The position numbers and the translations under genes are program-made. Of a stretch of DNA of 64,000 nt, positions 43,962 to 52,768 are shown piece by piece; position 1 is the first letter of the stretch; every line of letters starts with the position of its first letter. The notes under the pieces were generated by a model that was not told the DNA's origin, did not search any database, and saw nothing but the letters and a program-made list of their open reading frames with translations. The DNA is taken from positions 84,172-148,171 of the forward strand of contig NZ_JAHXBG010000028.1 of assembly GCF_020103725.1 (NCBI RefSeq), in the 5' to 3' direction. Source of the DNA: Hyalangium gracile. Its GTDB lineage: Bacteria; Myxococcota; Myxococcia; Myxococcales; Myxococcaceae.

Positions 43962-45472
43962 GGTTGACGGCGCTGTTGTTGCTCCTGGGGGCCGCGTGTA
44001 CCCCGGACGTTCGTCCTCCACATGAAGAGCCCTCGTCGGGGCAAGGGGCTCTTCTGGCGGGCGTGCGTCCCACGGAGCCGTCCGCGCCGCCACCGCGTTT
44101 CGAGTCCAGCGAGCAGGTGGAGTCCATGGTATCGCCGGGCGGACGATTCCGTGTGCACTTCACCCGCTCAGGGCCCAACGCGGTGGCGGCCGCGGACGTG
44201 GATGCGAGTGGAATACCCGACGCAGTGGAGCTCGTGGCGGTGACCTATGATCGGGTCGCGAGCTTCTACGCCGGGCTGGGCTACCGGCTGCCTCCCGACG
44301 ACGCCTGGGTGCAGGGCGGCAATGGCGGCGACGAGCGGTTCGACGTGTACTTGGTGGACTTCGCCGGGCGCGCGGACGGGGCCTTCCGGCTGGACGGCTG
44401 CCTCGACGCGAGCACGCGCTGCACCGGCCACATGCTCCAGGAGAACGACTTCGCCGGCTACAGCTACCGCTCTTATGACGAGGCGGTCGCCACGCTGGCG
44501 AGCCACGAGTTCTTCCACGCGGTCCAGGCGGCCTACAACCCCGGGCTGGGGATCGTCGCGTCGGAGGGCACCGCGGTGTGGGCCACCGAGCGCTTCGATC
44601 CGAGCCTGGGCGACCTGGAGCACTTCTCCTCCTCGTACATGGACCGCCCGGATCGCAGCCTGGTGCTGGATCCCGAGGGCCCCGCGCTGGCGTTCAGCTA
44701 CGGCTCCTCGCTGTTCTTCCAGTTCCTGGGGGAGCGCTTCGGGGATCGGATCCTGCTGTCGTTGTGGGAAGAGAGCCTGGTCTCTCCGGCAGTGCGCTGG
44801 CCAGTCATGCTGGACACACGTCTGCGCCGGGACCATGCGGCGGACTTCGATGCCGCCTTCGCCGAGTTCGCCCGATGGAACGTGGCCACCGGCTCGAAGG
44901 CGCAACCGGGACAGGGCTACGCGCGGGGAGCGGGCTATGCCGAGCTCTCTCCGGACGCCAAGAGCCTCCCCGTGGATGAGCCGTCCGTGCGAGTGGCCGC
45001 CGCATCGACCCGCTATTTCGAGGTGGCGGGTGGAGCGCAGGAGGTCTCGGCGAGCTTCCAGCCCGCGGAGGGCGAGGAGGGCGCGGCGCTCCACCTGTTG
45101 ATGGTGGCGATGTCCGACAAAGCCGTGCTGAGGGTGGCCCGAGTCGACGGGCCCGGAACGCTGGTCGCGCAGGTGTCCGCGGCGGACGCCACCCGGGTGG
45201 TGGTGGCGGTGGTGGATGGACGTCACGAGGGCACGGGCCGGTATGGGCGGCTGTGCATCGCCAGCGGCTCCTCGATCCAGCCCTGCGGTGGGATCGAACC
45301 AGTGCCCGAGGAGGAGGGTTGCCAGTCCGCGCCAGGAGGCCTGTCCTGGCTGCTGCTGATGCTCGTCCTGCTCCCAGCCTCACGGCTGCGAGCGAGGCGT
45401 GTGGAAGCCTGGCTGCCGCGCCAGGCTCACTGCACCAGGAAGAGGTCGGAGGCCTTGGCAAAGTTGCCCTGA
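43958..45472 (+). CDS. Secreted HExxH metalloprotease-like protein
   Basis: A 504-residue protein that starts at GTG 43958, overlapping the HmuY-like stop (GTGA). The leader MRLTALLLLLGAAC suggests a lipobox at Cys14. The zinc site is H183-E-F-F-H187 in LASHEFFHAVQAAYNPG, and a Glu downstream (ASEGTAVWATERF) is a likely third ligand, as in gluzincin-type enzymes. A MYXO-CTERM-like end is visible: GCQSAPGG, a hydrophobic segment LSWLLLMLVLLPA, then Arg-rich residues, though an additional tail of about 25 residues follows. Its 3' end overlaps the convergent gene by 46 bases. Proposed role: degrade host or prey protein to release heme; this is inference. Confidence 0.72.
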   Translation: MRLTALLLLLGAACTPDVRPPHEEPSSGQGALLAGVRPTEPSAPPPRFESSEQVESMVSPGGRFRVHFTRSGPNAVAAADVDASGIPDAVELVAVTYDRVASFYAGLGYRLPPDDAWVQGGNGGDERFDVYLVDFAGRADGAFRLDGCLDASTRCTGHMLQENDFAGYSYRSYDEAVATLASHEFFHAVQAAYNPGLGIVASEGTAVWATERFDPSLGDLEHFSSSYMDRPDRSLVLDPEGPALAFSYGSSLFFQFLGERFGDRILLSLWEESLVSPAVRWPVMLDTRLRRDHAADFDAAFAEFARWNVATGSKAQPGQGYARGAGYAELSPDAKSLPVDEPSVRVAAASTRYFEVAGGAQEVSASFQPAEGEEGAALHLLMVAMSDKAVLRVARVDGPGTLVAQVSAADATRVVVAVVDGRHEGTGRYGRLCIASGSSIQPCGGIEPVPEEEGCQSAPGGLSWLLLMLVLLPASRLRARRVEAWLPRQAHCTRKRSEALAKLP

Positions 45473-47664
45473 CCATCCGACAGCTCCACCACCCAGAAGT
45501 AGGTGCTACCGGGCTGGAGCGCGCCGGCCTTCCCGTCGTCGTTGTAGAGGATCTGCGACTGGGAGAGGGGAACGACGCGATTCCACAGCAGCTGCCCCGA
45601 GGGCCTGTCCTTGAAGACCATGAGGCGTTGGGTAAGCGAGGGCGGGAGGTTCGCGGGCGGAAGCCAGTAGAAGGTAGGCGTGGAGGAGCTCCTCGCCTTG
45701 AGCACGGGAGCGAGCAGGGTCACCATGGGCAGGACGGGGGGCGTGTCCACGGCGAGCGACTCCGTGCTGCCGTCGGTGTAGCGAACCTCGCCGGTGAAGC
45801 GCGTTCCGGGAGGAATTCTCGGCGCCAGATCGGCCGCCACCCACTCGAGCCGGAAGGGGACTTGCGCCAGGCCGACGACCGCACCGAAGAGCGGGGCGGC
45901 GAAGCTGCCGGGCACGTCATAGGGGACTGGCAGGACCTGGCCGCCGACCATCCGCACCGCAGCGGGCTGCTTGCCGCCGGGCACGAAGGAGAAGTCATAG
46001 AAGGTGCCCCCCTGCTGGAACCAACCCGGCTCGAGGTGATGATGCTGCTGGAGCGAGGTGGCTCGGACGCGGGTGGGGACCGGGACGAAGCTCAGCGTGG
46101 GCGCGCTCACGGGCGAGGTGCCGCGCACGGCCACGAGCGGGCGTTCGTCGAGTCGTGGAGTGGCGCGCTCGAGGAAGCCATCGTCATTGGCATCCAGCCA
46201 CGCCCATACCTGGTAGTCCCCGTCCAGCAGCCCGGGGATGGACCAGGAGACGCTGGAGCTCGTGGCGGGCACGCGGGTGATCAGGATGTTCGGCCCGTTC
46301 CATGCGGCGACATAGACCGACCCGGACGGTGAGGGCGCTTCCAGCTGTACCTGCCCGCTGAGGGTGGCTCCTGCTCCCGGAGCGAGCCCCACGTTGCCGG
46401 CGGAGAGGGAGTGGGTCACCCGCCCCTCGACGCTGCCCAGCAGCGGCGCGACGCCGACGTAGTAGCGCCCGGGAGCCAGTCTCGGGATGACCACGAGGTG
46501 GCCGTGCTCGAGCAGCGAGTGCGCGGCGGACACGGTCATCGAGCCCAGGAAGTTGCCGGGCCCGGGTTCTCCCTCATGGTTCCAGTAGATCCGGTACGCA
46601 TCCGCCAGCTCGCCATGAGGCCCCAGCGGGCTTCGCGATCCGCCGAAGGCGACGAACAGGCGATCCTGCAGGCCCACCGCTTGAGGAGAGCCCGAGACGT
46701 CTCGGAGCGCATGACTCCGCGAGGGATCCGCCAGGGTGACATCCAGGACCTGGTCCTCGCCCGTGACACGGAGAGGAACGAGGGCCATCGGATCCGTGGC
46801 GAGGTTCAGCCGGCCCGTCCCCTGGGTGTCCATGAAGGCGAGCACGTAGGCAGGCGCCGAGGAGCCCTGGATGGGAGAGAGGCTGTAGGGGCCAGGCGCA
46901 TCGAGGCTGGTGCTCACCTGGGGAATCAGCGAGTCCCCGCTGCCATGGCCCCACGCGAAGAGGACATACACCCGTCCTGCCTTCTGTCCGGTGTAGTGGA
47001 CGGTGCCGCTCACCGTGGCGCGTAGAGCCTCGGATGTCACCGTCACGGTGGCGAGCGCGGAGACATCGCGATTACCCCGGACGCGAACCGACAGGTGGAA
47101 GGTGCCGGGCGCGTAGGGGGCCTGGTAGATGATCGCCTTGTCCGTCTCCGTCTCGAGGATCGTACCGCCCCCATCGCCCTCCACCACGAGCCACTCGAAC
47201 TGCTCAGAGCCGGTGCCGTTGGAGACCTGGACCTCGAATCGGGTCGTGCTCCGCGCCTGCAGCTTCAGGGTCGCCGGCAGCAGGGCGATGCTGAGGGGGG
47301 GCGGGGGAATCCGCACGCGCACGCGGGCATGCGCGAAGGCCTCGGGGTCCTTCACGCTGGTCGCGCGGAGCTCGGAGGTGCCCTCCTGGAGCGGAGCCGT
47401 GAACAGGCCCGCGCTGTCCACCGTGCCTCCACCGGATCTCACCTCCCACAGCACACGCGTGTCATTCGTCCCCGTCACGATGGCCTCGAGGCGAACGGTC
47501 TCGCCGGGGAGGACCGCCGCCGTCGCTGGGCTCACTCGCACATCCACGACTTCGGGAGGTGAGTCCTTGGAGCAGGCCACCCCGGCCAGTACCCACAGGG
47601 GTACCAGCCAGGAGAGGGGCGAGACGGAGCACACGCGCGCTTCGGGGACTCGGGCAGGACGCAT
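45427..47664 (-). CDS. Large lipoprotein with Ig-like and beta domains
   Basis: A 745-residue secreted lipoprotein. The leader LVPLWVLAGVACS gives lipidated Cys31. Residues about 38-120 form a bacterial Ig-like domain (VDVRVSPATAAVLPGETVRLEAIVTG), and a second Ig-like unit follows at about 125-205. The rest has long beta-rich segments (SGTVHYTGQKAGRVYVLFAW, LSGQVQLEAPSPSGSVYVAAW, both starting with a GTV/GQV strand), then a C-terminal fibronectin-like region TPTFYWLPPANLPP...YFWVVELSDGQG. It is probably an outer surface adhesion or scaffold protein; no enzyme motif seen. Its stop lies 46 bases inside the convergent protease gene. Confidence 0.75.
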   Translation of the reverse strand: MRPARVPEARVCSVSPLSWLVPLWVLAGVACSKDSPPEVVDVRVSPATAAVLPGETVRLEAIVTGTNDTRVLWEVRSGGGTVDSAGLFTAPLQEGTSELRATSVKDPEAFAHARVRVRIPPPPLSIALLPATLKLQARSTTRFEVQVSNGTGSEQFEWLVVEGDGGGTILETETDKAIIYQAPYAPGTFHLSVRVRGNRDVSALATVTVTSEALRATVSGTVHYTGQKAGRVYVLFAWGHGSGDSLIPQVSTSLDAPGPYSLSPIQGSSAPAYVLAFMDTQGTGRLNLATDPMALVPLRVTGEDQVLDVTLADPSRSHALRDVSGSPQAVGLQDRLFVAFGGSRSPLGPHGELADAYRIYWNHEGEPGPGNFLGSMTVSAAHSLLEHGHLVVIPRLAPGRYYVGVAPLLGSVEGRVTHSLSAGNVGLAPGAGATLSGQVQLEAPSPSGSVYVAAWNGPNILITRVPATSSSVSWSIPGLLDGDYQVWAWLDANDDGFLERATPRLDERPLVAVRGTSPVSAPTLSFVPVPTRVRATSLQQHHHLEPGWFQQGGTFYDFSFVPGGKQPAAVRMVGGQVLPVPYDVPGSFAAPLFGAVVGLAQVPFRLEWVAADLAPRIPPGTRFTGEVRYTDGSTESLAVDTPPVLPMVTLLAPVLKARSSSTPTFYWLPPANLPPSLTQRLMVFKDRPSGQLLWNRVVPLSQSQILYNDDGKAGALQPGSTYFWVVELSDGQGNFAKASDLFLVQ

Positions 47665-47748
47665 GGAGAGCAAGTCTGCCCGGGGGCCGAGGTCCCCGTC
47701 ATCCAGGGCAGCGGAGGGCCTGGATGACCACGGGTGGGGCAGGGCGGC

Positions 47749-49314
47749 CTAGAAGCCAGCCTCCTCGAGCTGCTCGATCAGACGATCGATGGCCTGGGTG
47801 GCGTGGGTGTGGCCGGCGCGCTCGTAGTCATGGCGCACGTACTCGAGCGTGCCCACCCAGTCGCCATCCGGCGGCGCGTCCGCGATGCGGCCCAGCACGC
47901 GCATCAGGGTGTAGACGCCCTCCTCGGGCTTGCTGGGGTTGCCACGGGCCGCGTCCTGGAAGAGCTGCTTGACGAAGTCGTCCACGCTGGCGCCCGGGGG
48001 CGCGAAGTCCTTGTACTCGCGCACGATGCTCTGCAGCGTGTCCAGGCCAGAGTGCTGGCTGTCCAGCTCCAGCAGCGGGTAGCGCAGGGACAGCTCCGTG
48101 GCCACGCGCTCGCTCACGCCGACCGCCATCAGCTCATCGGCGCCCAGCTCCTTGGAGGGGATGATCTTCCCGGCGTTCCGCTGGGCCTCGGCGAAGGGCA
48201 CGCGGTTGGCCAAGTAGAGCGCCTCGAGATCGTGCGCGGGCAGGGGAGAGTGGGGGTTGTTGCCGGGCGAGTTGAGGAAGTAGACAGTGGCCTTGTCGCC
48301 ACCGGCGCGGCGCTGGAAGTCCTCCACCGTGGCCGAGGGGATGTTGCCGCCCAGGCCGATCTCCGAGGGCACCGGATCCTGCACGTTGATGTAGTGCACG
48401 TAGTGCGGGCCGGCCGGGTAGTCGTGGGCCGCCGAGCCGAACGTCTCCACCTTCATGTCCTGGTAGCCCTGGCGCATGGTGTCCAGCGTCCGGGCATCGA
48501 AGCCCGTCTCCTGGGGCGTGCCCTTGAGGATCGAGTCGACGATCTTCAGCGCGTTGGAGGTGACGAGGCCGCCCTGGCTGTGGCCCACCAGATGGATGGG
48601 CTTGCCCTGGGACAGCTCCGCGAGCACCGTCTCGGCCAGCGCCACGGAGGCGGGGTTGAGCCACTCGGGGTTGAGCGTGTCGACGCCCGACTGGGCCAAG
48701 TCGCGCAGGAAGCCGGCGGTGGAGTTGCGCACGCCGACGGTGGCGCTGCCCGTCAGGTCCGCCAGGTACTGCAGCGAGCTGGCCTGGCCCGCCGTGTCCG
48801 TGAGGATGCCGTTGGTGTAGATGAGCGTCTCGTCGTTGCGCACGCCGCCCCGCGGGGTGAACGGCTGCACGTCGGAGATGGCGGTGTCCGGCGGGTACAT
48901 CAGGATGACGGGCTTGCCGCTGGCATCCACGCCGCCCGAGCCCACCAGCATGCCGTCGTACTGCAGGTCCGGCGTCCCGGGCTTGAAGGGGACGGGCTGC
49001 GGGTTCGCCGCGCGCTCGAGGTTGCCGCTGCGGATGCGCTCCATCGACTCATTGGCGCGCTGGACATGCGGAGGCGTCCTGCCGGTGCCGCCAGAGCCAC
49101 TCGCCGCGTTCAGGCCGCGGGTGCTCGTCGCCTGGGCCTGGAACGAGTCCTGGTGGAGGTTGCGGATGGTGGGAGAGCGCGTCTCCCTCACCGGGTTCCG
49201 GGACGGCGTCTCCCGGGAAGAGGAGGGCGCCTTCCGGGGGTCGGCCTTGCGAGCCGGAGCATCGGAGCGCCGGGAGAGGGTCTTGCCTTCCGAGGAGGAA
49301 CGGATGCGAGCCAT
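47749..49314 (-). CDS. Lipase-like alpha/beta hydrolase
   Basis: A 521-residue protein. The first 110 residues are low-complexity, Ser/Arg/Pro-rich and basic, with no signal peptide. The catalytic core has IYTNGILTD, nucleophile Ser246 in HLVGHSQGGL, and a later His-containing block HYVHYINVQDPVPSE. These match the alpha/beta-hydrolase lipase-like class used by some effector or thioesterase proteins. A C-terminal helical region follows. The basic N-terminus could be a secretion or DNA-binding tail; unknown. RBS AAAGGTGACGTC precedes ATG. Its 5' region holds an 8-bp inverted repeat at 49338-49358. Confidence 0.68.
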   Translation of the reverse strand: MARIRSSSEGKTLSRRSDAPARKADPRKAPSSSRETPSRNPVRETRSPTIRNLHQDSFQAQATSTRGLNAASGSGGTGRTPPHVQRANESMERIRSGNLERAANPQPVPFKPGTPDLQYDGMLVGSGGVDASGKPVILMYPPDTAISDVQPFTPRGGVRNDETLIYTNGILTDTAGQASSLQYLADLTGSATVGVRNSTAGFLRDLAQSGVDTLNPEWLNPASVALAETVLAELSQGKPIHLVGHSQGGLVTSNALKIVDSILKGTPQETGFDARTLDTMRQGYQDMKVETFGSAAHDYPAGPHYVHYINVQDPVPSEIGLGGNIPSATVEDFQRRAGGDKATVYFLNSPGNNPHSPLPAHDLEALYLANRVPFAEAQRNAGKIIPSKELGADELMAVGVSERVATELSLRYPLLELDSQHSGLDTLQSIVREYKDFAPPGASVDDFVKQLFQDAARGNPSKPEEGVYTLMRVLGRIADAPPDGDWVGTLEYVRHDYERAGHTHATQAIDRLIEQLEEAGF

Positions 49315-49642
49315 GACGTCACCTTTGGAGAAACGAGCGAGATAATGCAGTTATCTCGCGTGCGACGTCAGCGGTTGTCTCGGGCGCTGCTTTTCCCTTC
49401 GGATTGACGTGCCCGACACCGAAGTGTCCCAACCATGAGACACCCTACCTCCCAGGTCTTGAGAAGACTCAGCCCGGGGACACTCGTCGCAGGTACTCGG
49501 GATTTTCCTGTTTGTGTCATCAACGGCTTTTTCCAAACCAGTCGGTAAATGAAGGTGAAAGCGAACTCCCTGTTGACCTCTGATACCCAGAACATTCACA
49601 GTGCACGCGCTTCACCCAATCCCCCAATCCCCCGAGGTTCAG
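49315..49642. other. 328-base divergent promoter region
   Basis: Between the lipase-like gene and the serine protease gene. It is less GC-rich than the coding regions and has no credible gene. It contains the palindrome described separately (49338-49358), an AT-rich patch at about 49500-49560, and, just before the protease start, a run of CCCCCAATCC-type words. Confidence 0.6.
49338..49358. promoter_or_regulatory. Inverted repeat near lipase-like gene start
   Basis: Arms CGAGATAA and TTATCTCG, perfect over eight bases with a five-base spacer. It lies 24 bases upstream of the ATG of the lipase-like gene on the minus strand. It could be an operator or a 5' leader hairpin that affects translation. 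Confidence 0.6.
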
Positions 49643-50791
49643 ATGCGTTCTGCCAAGTTCATGCGCCGTTGGGCTGTCGCCAGCGGGCTGTCGCTGCTGG
49701 CTGGTTGTGGTCCCGAGATGCTCGAGGAGAAGCTCCCGCAGGAGCTCGCGTCCGGTGAGCAGGAGATCGTCGGTGGTACCGCGACGACGATCGGCGCCAA
49801 CCCCTGGCAGGTGTCGCTGCAGACCAGCTCCGGCTTCCACTTCTGCGGCGGCTCGGTGCTGAACGAGAACTGGATCCTCACCGCGCAGCACTGCGTGAAC
49901 GACGGCGGCTCCATCTCCAAGCCGGCGAAGATCCTGGCGGGCAGCACCCAGGTCAACGGCAGCGGGCAGTCCCGCGCGGTGGCCGAGGTCATCGTGTACC
50001 CGGGCTACGTGGATGCCAGCAAGGGCAAGGACGTGGCGCTGCTGCGCCTGTCCACGCCGCTGGATCTGAGCGGTGCGAACGTGAAGGCGATCCCGCTGGT
50101 CACCGCGTCCGACGCCTCCTCGGGCGTCACCAACACGGGCGTCGTCACGCGCGTCACCGGCTGGGGCACGCTGTCCAGCGGCGGCTCGAGCCCCACCACG
50201 CTGCAGACGGTGGACGTGAACATCATCAGCAACAGCTCGGCGCAGTCTTCCTACCCGAGCGAGACCATCACCGCGGACCAGCTCGCCGCGGCGGCCCCGG
50301 GCAAGGACTCGTGCCAGGGTGACAGCGGTGGCCCGCTGACCGTGCTCAAGGGCAGCACCCGCGTGCTGGCCGGCGTCGTCAGCTGGGGCTACGGCTGCGC
50401 CGACTCGCGCTACCCGGGCATGTACGCCCGCGTGTCGTCCTTCGAGAGCTGGATCACCTCGAAGATCAACGGCACCACGCCTCCTCCGGGCTCGACGCTG
50501 CTCTCGCAGAGCAACCTCTCGGGCTCGAGCGGCACCTGGAAGCACTACACCATCACCGTCCCGGCGGGCGCCACCAGCCTCACGGTGACCCAGTCGGGCG
50601 GCTCGGGTGACGCGGACCTCTACGTCCGCCGGAGCTCGCAGCCGACGACGAGCGCGTATGACTGCCGCCCGTACCTCAGCGGCAACAGCGAGACGTGCTC
50701 CTTCTCCAGCCCGGCCTCCGGGACCTGGTACGTCTCCGTGCGTGGCTACTCCACGTACTCGGGCGTCTCGGTGACCGCGACCGTCCCGTAA
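49643..50791 (+). CDS. Trypsin-like serine protease with PPC domain
   Basis: A 382-residue secreted protease. The leader [22 protein letters not shown] gives a lipobox-like Cys, then a propeptide up to IVGG ([19 protein letters not shown]), which is the activation site. The triad is His83 (in WILTAQHC, with Gln where Ala is usual), Asp130 (in KDVALLRL) and Ser228 (in CQGDSGGP). The C-terminus has a pre-peptidase C-terminal (PPC) beta domain (residues about 285-382; [35 protein letters not shown]). It is probably secreted for predation or nutrition. Start ATG 49643 is the first Met of the leader. Confidence 0.9.
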   Translation: MRSAKFMRRWAVASGLSLLAGCGPEMLEEKLPQELASGEQEIVGGTATTIGANPWQVSLQTSSGFHFCGGSVLNENWILTAQHCVNDGGSISKPAKILAGSTQVNGSGQSRAVAEVIVYPGYVDASKGKDVALLRLSTPLDLSGANVKAIPLVTASDASSGVTNTGVVTRVTGWGTLSSGGSSPTTLQTVDVNIISNSSAQSSYPSETITADQLAAAAPGKDSCQGDSGGPLTVLKGSTRVLAGVVSWGYGCADSRYPGMYARVSSFESWITSKINGTTPPPGSTLLSQSNLSGSSGTWKHYTITVPAGATSLTVTQSGGSGDADLYVRRSSQPTTSAYDCRPYLSGNSETCSFSSPASGTWYVSVRGYSTYSGVSVTATVP

Positions 50792-50815
50792 CGCATCCCT
50801 GTAACGGATTCACGG

Positions 50816-50855
50816 CGGCGCCGGCTTCTTCTCGAGGCCGGCGCCGTTGTCTTTT
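50816..50855. terminator. Strong intrinsic terminator of the serine protease gene
   Basis: A perfect 10-base stem: CGGCGCCGGC, an 11-base loop, then GCCGGCGCCG, followed on the plus strand by TTGTCTTTT. It ends 24 bases after the protease stop and lies before the convergent TetR gene's 3' end. Confidence 0.85.
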
Positions 50856-50871
50856 CAGCCGAAGCGCGCTC

Positions 50872-51486
50872 TCAGGGCGGCGTGAGTCGTGCCTCGAACA
50901 CGCGCGCCCAGTGGGCCAGCACCTTGCGGCGCCGGGCGCTGTCGTCGTGGAGCAGGTTGGCGAGCGCCAGCCCACGCAGGAGATCGAGCGTCGCGCGCAC
51001 GGTCTCGCGGACGTCGCGGTCGTGCTCGTCGAGCCCCAGCAGCTCGACGGTGAGCCGATGCACCTCCCGGCCCACGTGTGTCTCGAGTGGCAGCAGCTGC
51101 GCCTTCAGCTCCTCGTCGGTGACGGCCGCCACCCACAGGTGCGTCGCGGCCCTGAAGAGCGGGCCAGTGTAGACGTCGGCGAGAAGGTTCAGCAGCGGCT
51201 CGAGGCGTCGCTGGCTCTTCGGTAGCTCCTTCGCGCGCCGCACGAGCTCCTCGACCTGCTGCCGGAAGACGTGCTCCACGGCGGCCGCCACGAGGGCCGC
51301 GCGCGTCGGGAAGTGGTGCTGGCAGGCGCCCCGCGACACGCCCGCGCGCTCGGCGATGGCTCCGGTCGTGGCGCCCGCCCAGCCCTGCTCCGCGAGCACC
51401 TCGATGGCGGCCGCCATCAGCTTCTGCCGCGTGACACGGCTGCGCTCCTGCTCCTGTCTCGTCGCTCCAGTCTCCGTACTGCTCAT
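50872..51486 (-). CDS. TetR-family transcriptional regulator
   Basis: A 204-residue TetR-type repressor. The N-terminal helix-turn-helix is complete: IEVLAEQGWAGATTGAIAERAGVSRGACQHHFPTRAALV, where the second helix VSRGACQHHF is the recognition helix. The C-terminal ligand-binding domain is divergent. Start ATG 51484-51486 (MSSTETG) fits; a longer frame to 51522 exists. It is divergent from the acyl-CoA operon, and a 10-bp inverted repeat lies in the 102-base gap, so it probably represses the operon and itself until a fatty acyl or terpenoid ligand binds. Confidence 0.9.
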   Translation of the reverse strand: MSSTETGATRQEQERSRVTRQKLMAAAIEVLAEQGWAGATTGAIAERAGVSRGACQHHFPTRAALVAAAVEHVFRQQVEELVRRAKELPKSQRRLEPLLNLLADVYTGPLFRAATHLWVAAVTDEELKAQLLPLETHVGREVHRLTVELLGLDEHDRDVRETVRATLDLLRGLALANLLHDDSARRRKVLAHWARVFEARLTPP

Positions 51487-51512
51487 GTCGCCATCTTGCT
51501 GCGTGGCTCCGG

Positions 51513-51538
51513 AAAAAAGCAATCACGCTTGCTTTTTT
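51513..51538. promoter_or_regulatory. Candidate TetR operator
   Basis: Arms AAAAAAGCAA and TTGCTTTTTT, perfectly complementary over ten bases with a six-base centre TCACGC. It lies in the divergent gap between the TetR gene (starts 27 bases left) and the acyl-CoA dehydrogenase gene (starts 51 bases right). The AT-rich arms are exceptional in this high-GC DNA. Confidence 0.75.
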
Positions 51539-51588
51539 TGAAAGCGGCATCGATCCTCCGGGCGCTCAGCACCCTCCCGAGGAAGCTC

Positions 51589-52755
51589 ATGCAGCAGACC
51601 CAGGAACACCGCGCCATCCGCCAGACCGTCCGTCAGTTCGTCGAGCAGGAGCTGAACCCCCACGTCGATGCCTGGGAGGCCGCCGAGATCTTCCCGGCGC
51701 GAGAGGTGTTCCGGAAGCTCGGCGAGCTCGGGCTGCTGGGCATCACGAAGCCCACGGAGTTCGGCGGGCTGGGGCTCGACGCGTCATTCTCGGTCGCCTT
51801 CGCCGAGGAGCTCGGGCACTGCACCTGCGGCGCGCTGCCGATGGCCATCGGCGTCGTCACGGACATGGCGACCCCGGCCCTGGCCCGCTTTGGCAGTGAC
51901 GAGCTGCGGCGGGAGTTCCTCGCGCCCACGCTCGCCGGGGAGCGCGTCTGTTCCATCGCGGTGAGCGAGCCTGGCGCCGGCTCCGACGTGGCGGGGGTGA
52001 AGACGGTCGCGCGCCGCGACGGTGACGACTACGTCATCGACGGCAGCAAGATGTGGATCACCAACGGCATGCAGGCCGACTGGATCTGCCTGCTCGCGAA
52101 CACGGGCGACGGGCCGGCGCACGCGAACAAGTCGCTCATCATCGTGCCGATGGATCGCCCCGGCATCACGAAGTCGAAGATCCGCAAGCTGGGCATGTGG
52201 GCTTCCGACACGGCGCAGCTCTTCCTCGACGGCGTGCGCGTTCCGGCGCGCTTCCGCATTGGCGAGGAGGGGCGCGGCTTCGCCATGCAGATGCAGCAGT
52301 TCCAGGAGGAGCGGCTCTTCGTGGCGGCGAGCACCCTCATCACCTTCGATCGGCTCATCACGCAGACGGCCGAGTACACGCGGCAGCGCCAGGCGTTCGG
52401 GCAGTCGATTCTGGACAACCAGACCGTCCATTTCCGACTGGCCGAGCTGCAGACCGAGGTCGAGGCGCTGCGGGCGCTCATCTACCGGACCGTCGAGCTG
52501 TACATCGCGCGCAGGGACGATCCCGAGGTCGTGAAGCTCGCCTCGATGTGCAAGCTCAAGTCGGGCCGTCTGGCCCGCGAGCTGGCGGATGGGTGCCTCC
52601 AGTTCTGGGGCGGCATGGGCTTCACCTGGGACAACCCCGTCGCACGCGCCTACCGGGATCTGCGTCTCGGGTCCATCGGCGGCGGGGCCGACGAGGTGAT
52701 GCTCGGGATCATCAGCAAGGCCATGGGAACCCTGCCTCGCAAGTCGCGCGGCTGA
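51589..52755 (+). CDS. Acyl-CoA dehydrogenase
   Basis: A 388-residue FAD enzyme. The FAD/acyl-CoA signatures CSIAVSEPGAGSDVAG and GSKMWITNG are intact, with the usual C-terminal RQAFGQSI, then GGMGFTWDNPVARAYRDLR. The equivalent of the catalytic Glu in this family lies in the last third and cannot be fixed by eye. It introduces a 2,3-double bond in an acyl-CoA. First gene of a five-gene operon with an SDR, a biotin-dependent carboxylase pair and an acyl-CoA synthetase. In Atu clusters the corresponding gene is the citronellyl-CoA dehydrogenase; in Liu it is isovaleryl-CoA dehydrogenase. RBS GAGGAAGCTC. Confidence 0.93.
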   Translation: MQQTQEHRAIRQTVRQFVEQELNPHVDAWEAAEIFPAREVFRKLGELGLLGITKPTEFGGLGLDASFSVAFAEELGHCTCGALPMAIGVVTDMATPALARFGSDELRREFLAPTLAGERVCSIAVSEPGAGSDVAGVKTVARRDGDDYVIDGSKMWITNGMQADWICLLANTGDGPAHANKSLIIVPMDRPGITKSKIRKLGMWASDTAQLFLDGVRVPARFRIGEEGRGFAMQMQQFQEERLFVAASTLITFDRLITQTAEYTRQRQAFGQSILDNQTVHFRLAELQTEVEALRALIYRTVELYIARRDDPEVVKLASMCKLKSGRLARELADGCLQFWGGMGFTWDNPVARAYRDLRLGSIGGGADEVMLGIISKAMGTLPRKSRG

Positions 52756-52768
52756 GGAGGACAACACG

